Shown piece after piece: positions 34,715-46,687 of a stretch of DNA of 64,000 bases. Under the pieces are notes generated by a model. The model had not been told where the DNA came from. It made no database searches and saw only the letters and a program-made list of their open reading frames with translations. How positions within the stretch are numbered: the first letter of the stretch is position 1; each line of letters begins with the position of its first letter. The position numbers and the translations under genes are program-made. The stretch comes from Schistocerca nitens (lineage: Eukaryota; Arthropoda; Insecta; Orthoptera; Acrididae), in the NCBI RefSeq assembly GCF_023898315.1, contig NC_064618.1, positions 188,037,548 to 188,101,547 of the forward strand. The letters are read 5' to 3'.

Positions 34715-35206
34715 ATAACTGAAGTAGCAATTTTCTCAGAAGTTATGAAAGCATTTTCTGGGACCAAAGTGTGCATAACTGAAATGTGTATAACAAATCA
34801 ATTTATTAACCCACTCATCAGGAATGCAAACTAATCAAACAGAGTTGTCAACCGATTTTCGTTTAAGAAGAATGTCATTGCGAACTGAATAGTACTGTCT
34901 AATCGCTACGCTTTACTTTCTCCTCCACTTCTCCTTAATATCCTTCCAGATTGGATCCTTGTTTTGCTCCTTAGCGATGTTCTGGAGCGAAGACGAAATA
35001 AAATTTTCAAATGCAACACCTAGAATATACATCTAACAATAATTGTTTTCTTTGCATTCCTCCTCAGCACTTTGTTTCAAACCCACAAGTGCTCGTGATA
35101 AAGCATCAGAAATAATATTTGAAGAACCCTGTATGTAAACAATAGTAAAGTCAAATTCCTATAGATACAGCACCCATCGTGACAATCTTCCATGTGTTAA
35201 TTTTGT

Positions 35207-35990
35207 TTACATAAGAAATTCCAGAGCTCCATGATCGATGTAAACCTTAATATGTCTGCCATACAAAAAGATGCGAAATTTTGTGAAAGCCCTTACAACA
35301 GCCAAAGCTTCAAGTTCCGTAATCGAATAATTCTTTTCTGATTTAGAGACAACACGACTTCCAAATGCAATAGTTTTCTGTACTACAACGCCGTTTTCTT
35401 CTATCTCTTGAAATAAATGTGCACCTAGTCCTTTGTATGATGAGTCCGTCGCCAAACAAAAATCTTTAGGTAAATCCGGATGTGAAAGAAGTGGAGCAGC
35501 AGCTAAAGCATCACGAAGTTGTTCAAATTCCGATTGAGCTTCCTCATCCCAACACCATTTAGAATGCTTTCCAGATAGTTCACATAAACTAGGTGTGGCA
35601 AATTGTCCAATCTAACATAGCGTCTAACAAAATTACTGACACCAAGGAAACTACGAACATCACGTTCTGTAGTAGGAAAAGCATAATTACGAATAGCGTC
35701 TAGTTTCTATGGAACAGGAAGAATACCCTCCGTAGAAATAGTATGACCAAGAAATTTCACCTGAGAACGACCAAATTCAGATTTTTCCAAGTTCACTGTA
35801 ATGCCAACTCTTGCAAAAATACATAATAATAAATCCAAAATTTTCTTATTCTCACTCCAAGAACGTTTAGCAATAAGAATATCGTCAACATATGAAGTAA
35901 TATTGTCACGGAGATAAACAGGTAAAATTTCGTTTAAACTACGAATAAATGCTACAAAAGATATAGTAAGTCCAAACGGTAATTTCCGAA
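35207..35990 (-). pseudogene. RT (C-terminal half) and RNase H region of the LTR element
   Basis: The minus strand reads YVDDILIAKR (RT YxDD box), GITVNLEKSEFG, VKFLGHTIS and FLGVSNFVRRY, with a few stops. RNase H then follows in an open frame at 35455-35207: ATDSSYKGLGAHLFQ, SEKNYSITELEALAVV and FLYGRHIKVYIDHGAL. This is the usual Gypsy RT-RNase H order. Sequence before the FGL region of RT, including protease, is missing. Confidence 0.82.
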
Positions 35991-36276
35991 ATCACTTTTG
36001 GGTAAAATAGTCATATCCGGTCATTCATTACCGACTCCTTTTCTAGATAGATTGATAGTTGAAGAGTTGTTTTGATAGATACAAAGAACAGTAAAAGAGT
36101 AGGCAGCAGTGCAGAAAACTAAAACGGAAATAGCACCACTACAGCTCGGGGCCCTGTGCACGCTACGCCACTTATTCACTTAGTGTAGAGAATCCCCTGA
36201 GGACCTAAATAGCCACACATAAATTCCAGTTTGTGACTTAGTTGCCAATTTGTTGGAAGTGCGTACATAAATCGAT

Positions 36277-37468
36277 CTAACCGCGTCTGTCCCTGTCCGA
36301 ATGTCGATTATTGTCAAGTCCGCGCGCCTGGCCCTCTCTTGTTGCATCTCGTAAATGAAATAAATTATTTTCTTCAAAGCCCTCTGCTATCTGTGATTCT
36401 AAATTCCTTCTGCTGTCTTTTCTTACGATTTCTCTTTCAATTTGTTTGACTTGCTTTCGTAACGCCTCAAATTCCCTTTTAACGCGTTCGTTAAATTTTC
36501 CCTGATTTTCAACATGTTTATTTATATTCTGGTACTCTTCTGTTTCTGCAAATGGCAATGGAGATGTATCATCTGAATCTCTGTCCCCATTTAAACTAAG
36601 ACTTGTCAATTTATCTGAAATCTCCTCAACTCTTTCCGATAAGTCACCCATTTGTTCTTTCTGTTTATTTACGTCTTCCATAAGTGTCGCGACTCGGTTT
36701 CAGTATTGACACATTTAGTAGTTATATGTTCATATGGTTGTGTTAGGTTATTTATTCTGTCATTTGGTACGGATTCCTCGTTTCTTTCAATTATTTCCTC
36801 CTTATCATGGCACGTTGAAGATTTAACTCCGAAAATCATTGTACAATCGCGCGATCTCTTTCTTCCTGTTCTCTATCCTGCTCCTTTTGTCTAATTTCTA
36901 TTGAAATTTAACTATTATTGTGAGCATTCCTAATCGGTTGTACTTCTTCTCTAATTTCTTTCTTTAATTCATCTTTCATGTTTTTAAAACATGTCCCTAT
37001 TCGTGAGTCTAACCGTGTTTCCATTGTTCCCATATCAGTTTCTAACCGTGGTGCTACTGTTCTTAATTCAGATCCTAAATGTGATCCCAGTGAGTGTAAC
37101 CGTGTTTCCGTTATTCCCATCTGTGATCCCAAATTTAATATAGCACCTATCAACTACTCCATTTTAACCGGTTCTAAATTCTTTTCGCCCTTAACATTTC
37201 CCGTAAAACTAACATCCTTCGTCATAGCAGTAAAGTTATCTGTGTTCGATACTATTCCAGAATCTTCTGTCGTTAATCTCGTATTTTGAAAATTTTTTGA
37301 TTGTGAAAAATTTGGAACTGGTTCCGGACTATTTTCCCGGCTTATTAAATTGTTTTCTACTTCGTTATTCATCATACTGTTCTCCTGTATTGGGGAGTTC
37401 GCCATATTAACAATTTCGTCATTCTGACTATCCTTCGTTTTAGCCTTTTTCATCGATCGCGTAATCAT
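36277..37468 (-). pseudogene. Damaged gag-like gene of the LTR element
   Basis: ATG at 37468 starts MITRSMKKAKTK. An in-frame TAG at 37156-37154 and a later frameshift break the frame. The last part, 36681-36277, encodes a coiled-coil-like segment with LSERVEEISDKLTSLS and FAETEEYQNI, clearly related to LSEKVGELSDQVTNLS and FTDTEEYEQI in the gag at 58043. A CCHC zinc knuckle is not seen. Confidence 0.7.
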
Positions 37469-37724
37469 TTACAAAACATACAAATCTCGTCACTATACGA
37501 AAATTACACACAATATAACACTTTATCACCAATAATACCATTCACACGAAATGCTTCCCGACAAACACGATTAACGAACAATTGAAATCTTCATAATTGC
37601 ACAAAATTGTCAAACTCGTATATGAGACATCAAAAATTAAATTCTGTAAAAATACAATTGGAAGAGTGACAATACAACTACAAGTGTTCAATTACCAAAT
37701 CTACACATGCAATATTGACTACAA

Positions 37725-37910
37725 ATGGTTCAAATGGCTCTGAGCACTATGGGACTCAACTTCTGAGGTCATTAGTCCCCTAGAACTTTAAACCTAACTA
37801 ACCTAAGGACATCACAAACATCCATGCCCGAGGCAGGATTCGAACCTGCGACCGTAGTGGTCTTGCGGTTCCTGACTGCAGCGCCTTTAACCGCACGGCC
37901 ACTTCGGCCG
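37725..37910 (-). mobile_element. Main-family SINE (copy 8)
   Basis: Reverse copy between the primer-binding site and gag of the LTR element. GCAATATTGACTACAA, a perfect 16-bp duplication, occurs at 37709-37724 and 37911-37926. Confidence 0.95.
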
Positions 37911-38010
37911 GCAATATTGACTACAATTACTAAACTACAAATTACTACAACAATACTACTGTCTGCTATTTTTACTGTCAAAAGAATTGCAAGGGACCAT
38001 CGTGGCAGAG

Positions 38011-38026
38011 TCGCCACTTGCATGGG
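38011..38026 (-). promoter_or_regulatory. Primer-binding site of the LTR element
   Basis: TGGCGACTCTGCCACG lies two bases after the 5' LTR end. It is close to the site at 57743 and resembles the tRNA-Arg-type sites of mdg1/412 elements (from memory). Confidence 0.65.
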
Positions 38027-38028
38027 GG

Positions 38029-39051
38029 CTTAGTTATAAAAATGGTGAAAATGCCACAATTTTAGTAGCTGTGTGTCCGGTTGCGAAGTCTTGGAACCCG
38101 GTAGGCCCTGAGTAGTATTCGCACGCAATCTGACTGCATAAAATAACAATGAAGAATGAAGGGAAATTACCGATAACACAATTCATTAATTAAGTCCTCT
38201 GCAACTATAAAAGCTACGAAACAACAAATCACAAGTGTAACTATTCTGTGTGTGGTAGTGTGACTCAACGTACACGTATCTGGGACGGTTCTTCTTCAAT
38301 ACGACGAGATATTTTGAACACCATTTACAATGAACTAATTGAAAAACCAGAAATACTATAATTGCACATAGAAACCTGAATTACAAGTCTAATACATGAA
38401 CACGAGCCAGATGCTATGTTGACTGAACCTGTGACCAAGAGGCTTTATTATTAAGGAGATTTGAAATAAAAATTTTTTTGTTACCTCCATATATATTGAC
38501 GATAAATACACTGTGATCATTGCAACATCTTCCATCTATACATTACACCAACCGAACAGCATCTACTCTCTCGCCCAACAGAACAATGACTGCACACGAC
38601 ATGCTCTCAACTAGTACTGCAAAACCAGAAGTACTATAATTGCACATCGAAACCAGAATTAAGAGTCTAATACACGAACACGAGCCAGATGCTTTGTTGA
38701 CTGAACCTGTGACCAAGAGGCATTATTATTAAGGAGATTTCATATCAAACATTTTTTGTTACCTCAATATATATGGACGAAAAATGCGCTCTGATCATTG
38801 CAACGTCTTCCATCTATACATTACACCAACCGAACAGCATCTACTCTCTCGCCCAACAGAACAATAACTGCACACGACATGCTCTCAACTAGTACTGCTC
38901 TCGACATGCTCTCAACAAGCACTTCCCACGGCAACCTCTGACCTACCACTACTCTCGACATTCTCAGAACAACTACTGCGCCAGTGGAGGCGGCGGAATA
39001 ATACTCTTTGGCGCAATCTCTGGTGCTGTGACTCAGTGTAGCCACCTTTCA
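38029..39051 (-). mobile_element. 5' LTR (1023 bp) with internal tandem duplication
   Basis: Begins TGAAAGGTGGC next to the CCAT duplication and ends CCCCATGCA. A 278-bp segment is present twice in tandem (38344-38621, 38622-38899). Confidence 0.78.
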
Positions 39052-39055
39052 CCAT

Positions 39056-39114
39056 CCCCACAACATTTTCTGAGTTCCTTCCAATTTAAGTTGTTTGTAA
39101 CTGTAATTCCTATA
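39056..39114 (-). mobile_element. LINE RT segment (segment 3 of a split copy)
   Basis: 59 bp between the LTR element and the Tc1 element, reading LGITVTNNLNW on the minus strand. This continues the STKY end at 40540 and is the conserved YLG... block after RT. Confidence 0.75.
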
Positions 39115-39116
39115 TA

Positions 39117-40537
39117 CACTCCTGGAAATTGAAATAAGAACACCGTGAATTCATTGTCCCAGGAAGGGGAAACTTTATTGACACATTCCTGGGGTCAGAT
39201 ACATCACATGATCACACTGACAGAACCACAGGCACATAGACACAGGCAACAGAGCATGCACAATGTCGGCACTAGTACAGTGTATATCCACCTTTCGCAG
39301 CAATGCAGGCTGCTATTCTCCCATGGAGACGATCGTAGAGATGCTGGATGTAGTCCTGTGGAACGGCTTGCCATGCCATTTCCACCTGGCGCCTCAGTTG
39401 GACCAGCGTTCGTGCTGGACGTGCAGACCGCGTGAGACGACGCTTCATCCAGTCCCAAACATGCTCAATGGGGGACAGATCCGGAGATCTTGCTGGCCAG
39501 GGTAGTTGACTTACACCTTCTAGAGCACGTTGGGTGGCACGGGATACATGCGGACGTGCATTGTCCTGTTGGAACAGCAAGTTCCCTTGCCGGTCTAGGA
39601 ATGGTAGAACGCTGGGTTCGATGACGGTTTGGATGTACCGTGCACTATTCAGTGTCCCCTCGACGATCACCAGTGGTGTACGGCCAGTGTAGGAGATCGC
39701 TCCCCACACCATGATGCCGGGTGTTGGCCCTGTGTGCCTCGGTCGTATGCAGTCCTGATTGTGGCGCTCACCTGCACGGCGCCAAACACGCATACGACCA
39801 TCATTGGCACCAAGGCAGAAACGACTCTCATCGCTGAAGACGACACGTCTCCATTCGTCCCTCCATTCACGCCTGTCGCGACACCACTGGAGGCGGGCTG
39901 CACGATGTTGGGGCGTGAGCGGAAGACGGCCTAACGGTGTGCGGGACCGTAGCCCAGCTTCATGGAGACGGTTGCGAATGGTCCTCGCCGATACCCCAGG
40001 AGCAACAGTGTCCCTAATTTGCTGGGAAGTGGCGGTGCGGTCCCCTACGGCACTGCGTAGGATCCTACGGTCTTGGCGTGCATCCGTGCGTCGCTGCGGT
40101 CCGGTCCTAGGTCGACGGGCACGTGCACCTTCCGCCGACCACTGGCGACAACATCGATGTACTGTGGAGATCTCACGCCCCACGTGTTGAGCAATTCGGC
40201 GGTACGTCCACCCGGCCTCCCGCATGCCCACTATACGCCCTCGCTCAAAGTCCGTCAACTGCACATACGGTTCACGTCCACGCTGTCGCGGCATGCTACC
40301 AGTGTTAAAGACTGCGATGGAGCTCCGTATGCCACGGCAAACTGGCTGACACTGACGGCGGCGGTGCACAAATGCTGCGCAGCTAGCGCCATTCGACGGC
40401 CAACACCGCGGTTCCTGGTGTGTCCGCTGTGCCGTGCGTGTGATCATTGCTTGTACAGCCCTCTCGCAGTGTCCGGAGCAAGTATGGTGTGTCTGACACA
40501 CCGGTGTCAATGTGTTCTTTTTTCCATTTCCAGGGTG
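39117..40537 (-). mobile_element. Tc1-like transposon, apparently complete (1421 bp)
   Basis: Bounded by TA (39115-39116, 40538-40539). Imperfect terminal inverted repeats of about 26 bp: CACTCCTGGAAATTG and CACCCTGGAAATGG, each followed by AAGAACAC. It contains one uninterrupted transposase frame and is inserted in LINE RT sequence. Confidence 0.92.
39272..40294 (-). CDS. Tc1-like transposase, 340 aa, uninterrupted
   Basis: Cut-and-paste transposase acting on the terminal repeats of its own element. The ATG at 40294 (MPRQRGREP) is chosen because it gives the usual length of about 340 residues and sits just before the HTH; upstream open frame lacks an ATG start. In order: a paired-like HTH (LTDFERGRIVGMREAGWTYR, STVHRCC), a second HTH (SQQIRDTVAPGVSARTIRNR), the first catalytic Asp in VVFSDESRF, GIMVWGAISY, the second Asp in FQQDNARPH, and the Glu in SPDLSPIEHVW. 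I count 32 residues between the second Asp and the Glu, against 34 in classical Tc1. No stop or frameshift. Antisense frames of 143 and 170 codons are shadows. Confidence 0.93.
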   Translation of the reverse strand: MPRQRGREPYVQLTDFERGRIVGMREAGWTYRRIAQHVGREISTVHRCCRQWSAEGARARRPRTGPQRRTDARQDRRILRSAVGDRTATSQQIRDTVAPGVSARTIRNRLHEAGLRSRTPLGRLPLTPQHRAARLQWCRDRREWRDEWRRVVFSDESRFCLGANDGRMRVWRRAGERHNQDCIRPRHTGPTPGIMVWGAISYTGRTPLVIVEGTLNSARYIQTVIEPSVLPFLDRQGNLLFQQDNARPHVSRATQRALEGVSQLPWPARSPDLSPIEHVWDWMKRRLTRSARPARTLVQLRRQVEMAWQAVPQDYIQHLYDRLHGRIAACIAAKGGYTLY

Positions 40538-40539
40538 TA

Positions 40540-40825
40540 TTTAGTTGAATTTAGGGTTTTTATATTTGACCGATTTATCGCGTAATTGAAGATTAACAAC
40601 TTCCTTTTAGCACTCATGTGGATGACCTAATACTTTTAGTTACTTAGGGTCAACTGCCAATTTTCGCACCATTCAGATATCTTTTATAAATCGTTTTTCA
40701 GTTTCTTGTGATCTTCTGATGACTTTATTAGTCGATAAACGACAGCGTCATGTGCCAACAACCTAAGACGGCTGCTCAGATTGTCTCCGAAATAGTTTAC
40801 ATTGATAAGGAATAGCAAAGAGCCT
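40540..40825 (-). mobile_element. LINE RT segment (segment 2 of a split copy)
   Basis: The minus strand reads LRLLAHDAVVYRLI (decayed F-ADD box), ISEWCENWQLTL and LNSTKY, the palm-to-thumb part of a CR1/Jockey-type RT, with stops. Confidence 0.78.
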
Positions 40826-40836
40826 ATAAAACTACC

Positions 40837-41040
40837 GCCGTCCGCAGTGACTGAGCGGTTCTAAGAGTTTCAGTCCGGAACCACGCTGCTGCTACGGTCG
40901 CAGTTTCGAATCCGGCCTCCGGCGTGAGTGTGTGTGATGTTCTTAGGTTAGTTACGTTTAAGTAGTTGTAAGTCCAGGGGACTGAAGACCTCAGATATTA
41001 ACTCCCATAGTGTTCGTAGCCATTTGAACCACTTCTTTTA
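40837..41040 (+). mobile_element. Main-family SINE (copy 9) inside the LINE
   Basis: Diverged but complete. ATAAAACTACC (40826-40836) and ATAAAAATACC (41041-41051) flank it as an 11-bp duplication with one mismatch. Confidence 0.88.
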
Positions 41041-41051
41041 ATAAAAATACC

Positions 41052-41415
41052 TTGAGGAACCCCAAATCATTTCTGTTTTACTGGATGACTTTCCGTCAAT
41101 TACTATGAACTGTGACCTCTCTGACAGGAAGTCACAAAGCCAGTCACATAACTGAGACGATACTCCGTAAGCACGCAGTTTCACTATAAGCCATTTGTAC
41201 GGTACAATGTCATAAGGCTTCTTGAAATCCAGGAATACGGAGTCGATCTTAAATCCCTTGTCAACAGCACTCAAAACTTCATGCGAATAAAGAGCTAGTT
41301 GTGTTTCACAAGAACGATGTTTTCTAAACCCATGTTGACTGTGTGTCCACTGCACTGGCAACCATGACCAAAACAGGATGAGTGCAAGTTGTTCCGGAAG
41401 ACTCAAACCACGCAC
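41052..41415 (-). mobile_element. LINE RT segment (segment 1 of a split copy)
   Basis: The minus strand encodes QHGFRKHRSCETQLALY, DSVFLDFKKPYDIVPYKW (RT motif A with its Asp), then FLSERSQFIVIDGKSSS and a decayed GVPQG (WGSSRYF). The copy seems 5'-truncated near here; no endonuclease or ORF1 is seen above 41415. Confidence 0.8.
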
Positions 41416-42640
41416 AAAAGAACGTAAATAAATGAAGTAATAAATTTCCTTTGTGATAATTTTTGGTTACGTGGGTTGGTTGATTTCCTCTTGCACACTA
41501 GCTGGTTGGACTTCTCGTCAGGTTTAACAATAACCTGGAAAATGTATCGGATATTTTCCTAAAAATCTTCTTAAAGTTTAAATTACGCTATCACTATATG
41601 GCAAAATCATTTTTCTGGCTGGTTTCCTTTTGGCCGTTTCAGTTAATGTTGATATTAAGATGGTTCCATTAAAAGGGCACAGTCGATATCATTTCCTAAT
41701 CCGAACTTGTGCTCTGTCTCTAACAATCTCATCGCCAATGGTGTTAAACGAAAATCCTCGTTGTTATCTTTCACAAAAACAAAACTGATGGTGATTGATT
41801 GTGCAACTTCCATTGTTTTGCCTGTTTGGCAACGAATTGTTTTGGTATCGGAGAAGTCATTGAAAAATATAATCTGAGGTCGACCACAGATCTGAAAAAT
41901 AGCTTTAAAGAAGTGAGGAACAAACTGTAGAGACACCACGCGAAAATGGCATTCAGACAGAAATCTCGGTGCCCAATACATATGAATAATTCGGACCAAC
42001 TACATATGTCGTAAGTCACAAATGTAGTTCCTCTGCCACGTGTTTGTACCTTTGTGCGTTAATAACGTTGTCCCGACAACTACTAAAGTTCCGACTTCTT
42101 AAAATCGTTTCTCTCCGCTCCATCAACGCAGCAACAAATTAGACTTCTTCCACCAGGTCCCTGTAACTGTTCGGGCCACCTCTACCTCCTCTACTGTCAT
42201 TAATGGCTAGGTCCCTGTGTTGCTGACTGCAGTATTTGGGTATGTCTCTCTGCATCATCTTAACAAGACATACACATAGTCTCAGACTTTGCTGTATGTT
42301 GGTTACACAAGGCACCAAACTACCTCGAGACAAGGGGCATGGAGCTACAATGCTAAACCCAAACTCTATTCTACACTTGGATGCTGTTATACTGTATATG
42401 GAATTACTGCCAGTGCAGAGTGGTCGAAACAGCAGGTCCAAGGAAATATTTCATGGCCACGCAACTAAAGTAACCGATACCTGGTTGTGATTCTTCAGTT
42501 TCTCCCGGTGTATCTGTCAAGTGAACAGTTCTGGAGTGTACAGCCAATTCGTATGGCAATATGAACCGGCTGTACGCCCATGGACGGTTCGACCAGTATG
42601 TAGTTGGGTTGCCTGTCATAAGGTGGTTGAAATACACAGA
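41416..42640. other. Anonymous sequence
   Basis: A 114-codon minus-strand frame at 41655-41999 and a 100-codon one at 42139-42441 do not match families I recognise. Confidence 0.4.
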
Positions 42641-42644
42641 TGTG

Positions 42645-43500
42645 CAAAACTGAAGAACGAAAGCATCTTCCGATTAATGTTTCACTAAAAATTAACGTAG
42701 CTCAATGAAACGTGGACCATGCATAGAAAGCAATGCTACAGCATAGTACAGAAGGTAACTGAAAGAATACACAGTGAGACGATCAGGAATGATACCTTTA
42801 TTCAGAGAGAATAATTGCACTAAAACCACAGCGATTCATGATGGTGCCCTAAGACATTACAAAACGCGGGACTTGGTTATTAATATGGTGTGCTCCTCAT
42901 CGCACAATTACACCTAGACCACAAAATGGATTATCTTTACAGTGTTGTTCGTATCCTCAGATACCGAGAGGTGTTTCAGACAGGAATGTTGTCGAACACT
43001 ATCGTTTGGTGGTCGATGTATTATGCTGTGGCTAGTAAGAAGCAATTTTTGAACACGGTACTCTCACTGGTCAACGGTACTGTGATACTGTTCTCTTTTC
43101 CCATTTTGCATCTTTTCAGGGATCAATTCAGTCATGATTTCGTTTTCGTAGATGACAGTGCGCGTCGGCATCTAACTGCGCAGGTAGAGCTGTTCTTGGA
43201 ACAAACGACATGCGGCCAATGGACTGGCTTGACCGTTCCTCCGATTTATATCCAAAAGAGCCCGTGTGGGTTATGTTGGGGAGACGTAGCGAAGGACGTG
43301 CACATGCAATAACGACTATCCAGCAGTTTTCAACCGCACTTGCGGAGGAATGGAAATTAATACAGAAACAACTCGTTATCAGCCTTGTGGTCAGCAGAAT
43401 AGCGAGTTGCAGAGCATCCATCACAGTCCTTGGTGACCAAACACCCTATTGAGAACCATGCCCCCGCCTTTGGCACCGTCCGGGAGACCATCCTAAATTG
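42645..43500 (+). mobile_element. Degenerate Tc1-like element
   Basis: The left part begins GTGCAAAACTGAAGAACGAAAGC. A similar stretch recurs at 49996-50150, which suggests a terminal region of the family. The C-terminal end of a transposase lies at 42890-43452. Confidence 0.55.
42890..43452 (+). pseudogene. Tc1-like transposase C-terminal remnant
   Basis: VFVDDSARRHLTAQV corresponds to FQQDNARPH..., keeping the second Asp. The next block, in another frame, reads RPMDWLDRSSDLYPKEPVWVML, where PIEHVW has become PKEPVW. The end is HAITTIQQFSTALAEEW, VVSRIASCRASITV and GDQTPY, a typical Tc1 C terminus. Frameshifts make it inactive. Confidence 0.75.
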
Positions 43501-43644
43501 CCATGGCTTCAAATACTGGCTTTGAATATAAGTGTCATTCAGTATTCCTTTAATTTAACCTCTTTACTATACTTTGAGTATTAATTTTTTTAAATGGTCC
43601 AAACCCCATCGAAACTATATTCCTTGACAGCGACCCATAAAGTT

Positions 43645-44900
43645 ATGGGAAAGTGGTGGAATTTGGCGCACGTAAGTTTTTTGACAATAACTTTTATTCT
43701 TTAGTATCTAGAGGCTCCAATCGTCGTATAGAATTAGCCCCATATGTTTTCGGTAACATATCTTAAAAACATAAATATACAAATAGACGTTTTAGAAAAA
43801 ATGTTAATAATGACATCATTGCATTGTGTCATATCACCAGACGTATATGGCAAAATGACGCAATAACTGGGGTATATTGGTGCAATGGATGGAGTAAGGT
43901 ATTTAATTCCACACCTTTTGTAATACAAAATGAATGTATTGGATATTATGTTTGTTCAACAAAACACTAAACAACATAAATTACGAAAAGGAAATAGCAA
44001 AAATATAAGCTTAATTAACTTCGGAATGGATACAAAACAAGGATAGTAGCTTTCTTATTAAATAGCTACAAAAGTGGTAAAGAAGACTCAAATATAATTA
44101 TATCCTTGACTAGTCTCTTGCATATCTGAACTATCTAACGCTTCTTCGGAAAGGAGTCACATTTATAGCTTCCACTATTATCCCACCCACTGCATTCAAA
44201 TGACAAGAAAAAGCACGAGAAATACACCGGTGCCATTCGTCGTAATCTTTGTGAAATTCACAACATATCACACACAGATCATTGCCTCTGGTATGTTGTG
44301 TTGGATGGCTCTCATTCTAAAAGAAGTCCTATTATGAACGGCACTGATGGCTTTTCTTAATTCACCCACTGTCGAAGGAGGTCTCTCCGTTTACGGATGT
44401 ACGTCCTCGGCATCTGAACAGAAGAATCCAAACTTACAAATGCCGTGCACTATTTTATTTCGACTTTTATTAAATATGCATTAACTATCTCATTTAGCTA
44501 CCTACTTTCCTCATTAGCGTGAAGCTGAAGGGGGGTAAAAAGACGCACTCGGCCTCTCTGCGTCAAATCACCCCACCAAGAAAGGCTTATATAAGACTAT
44601 AGTTCCGCAACTTCTGATTTTCTTACGAGGTATAACACTTATATAATCGTTAGTGTTAATGTTCAGAGATAGGCATAACATCATCTTAGAGACTAGAGAT
44701 GAAATATTAGACGAAACAAAGGCAAAACACGCTCTCTCTTCTTGTGTCGACGAGTGGCAAGTAACGCTTCCCGCGTTCTGTATATTTATATAGCTAACCA
44801 CCAGGTGGCAGTATCGATCAGATAAGACTAGCTCTCACTGTTAAAGACATATTGACGTGTTTCCATTTACCCACTGCGCCAAATTCCCCCACTCTCCCAC
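43645..44900. mobile_element. Unclassified 1.25-kb element with short TIRs
   Basis: The left end GGGAAAGTGGTGGAATTTGG, plus CGCA, is repeated inverted at 44874-44900 with three mismatches. The inside has no recognisable transposase, so it is probably a non-autonomous DNA element. Confidence 0.5.
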
Positions 44901-46687
44901 ACTCTCTTCCTCAAGTTTAGTACGTCATCGTATTTCGTCCACCTTATAGCTGAGCTGCAGCGTAAACGTTATATGCGGAAGGAAGATGCGTGACTGAAGC
45001 AGTTAACATATCGGCAAGAGCCTGCCGATAATACAAGCGCTAAACACCACTGTAGATAAATGTGGAGTGCTTTGTAAGAGGTTGTTTGTGAGTACATAGT
45101 ACGTAATTTAACGTGGGAAAGGAAGGCGTTGCGGAACAGCTACGAAATTCAGGCCCGGATATATCGACGGGCAAACCGGGCTAGTTGCCACGGGGGGCAA
45201 TTTCTGGGTGCGCCAAATTCACAGTCTTGAAGATAAAACTTTGTTTCGAAAAGCGTCCTGCATCCAGCGCTCGTTGGTCTATCTATTATTCATACGATTT
45301 TCAAACGCTTCCCAGTTAGTTTTCGAACATTTTTCAACACATTCTAAGTAGATATCTGAAAGAATCATAAGTTGATTTTTGAATGCATGCTTAATGTATC
45401 TGTCTCTCCCAAGGGAATCCCCGTCGCATCTAGAAACAAGAAACGAACCTGCAGACAATAGGGGATGGGACTATACGATCTGAGTCGAATAAATCCGAAT
45501 AGCTGAACGCCAATCCCTGTTTATTTGTTTCTGTGATTTATTGGGTATAGCTATGATTAGCGTTGTTATAATTATTATCGAAATCCACTGATTGACACAA
45601 TGGAAATAAACGACTAAGAGGAATACGGTTAAGAAAGAATACATATTATCACCTCGGTGTATCCCAGAAAATTAAATCTTGCCAGATTTGCTACACTACA
45701 AGTTTCACGGTCCACTGCTAGCAGCCGCTTTCATTTCTATTTTCGGTACCTTACGGAAAACGCGTTGTACGAACACGTAATAGCACCTAACACGGGATAA
45801 CAGTATCTGTGTTTGTGGCAGGGTTTGCGAAGTTAACCGGAGGGTAAGGTTCGACAATGGTAGGAATAGTTACAGAATTAGTGATAACAAGCTTGTTTGT
45901 TAGATAGAGGAGGGAGAAGAAACGGGAACATCGTACAAATTATATGGAAGAATATGAAGGTTGCAAATTTAAATAAAAATTCCGCACTACTACTTTTCAG
46001 TATGAATTAAATGTGAAACTATTTGCTAACTTAAAACTTTTTGCTTGTAGTAGGCCTATTAGTGATTCGTTGTTGGCACTTTGTGAACTATGTTCTGTCT
46101 TGTTATTTCTGTAAATGAGGTACATAAAATAATCATTTGTGCCAAAAACAGATTCACTTATTTTGCGTGTGCTACAATTGCTGCAATACTAGAAAGACTC
46201 ATTTCGTTTTATCTATCAGACAGTGACAAAACAGACGTAATCAAATCGAGAAACCACATCAGTCTTGGGTACTATTCGTATTAATAGATTTTTCAGTATT
46301 AGAAAACGACATTTTGAGTTTTCATTGAGCGAAGCGTTCGACGACCTCTGATGAGGTAATGATTCTTTCGCAGAAAGGAAAGCACACCTTGTAAAGCTGT
46401 AGAAAACAGTGCTGGGACCTAAGGACTGAAGAAGTGTGTACTGTCTTCATTGACTCTTGTCTCTAGCAGTTTTATGTTTCCTGTATTTAATGTCACACGA
46501 AAGAGAAATTTATAAGCTAATAGGTAATAAAGAATGCAAGTTTTCTGAAGAGGTATTATTCTCGTGGTACCAAAATTCCACCCAGAATCAACTATGGTCT
46601 TTTATAAGGCGGGTAGGATGTCAAACCGGCCGACTGGGAGCAGGAGAGGCATCAAAGGATATTTCAACTTTTACTGTCCTGAATATA
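44901..46687. other. Anonymous sequence
   Basis: No recognisable gene; only short frames such as 46090-46284. Confidence 0.45.

Larger units (their letters stand above)
29840..39051 (-). mobile_element. Gypsy-like LTR retrotransposon inserted into the LINE
   Basis: A minus-strand element with 5' LTR 38029-39051, primer-binding site 38011-38026, damaged gag, deleted pol and a truncated 3' LTR 29840-30249. CCAT at 29836-29839 and 39052-39055 is the 4-bp target duplication, and LINE coding sequence continues on both sides. Protease and the RT N terminus are missing. Two SINEs (32898-33047, 37725-37910) sit inside it. The coding parts and primer site relate it to the LTR element at 57208, but the LTRs differ. 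Confidence 0.85.

Noticed and set aside
39629..40585. Plus-strand frames of 101, 143 and 170 codons
   Set aside because: Antisense shadows of the GC-rich Tc1 transposase gene.
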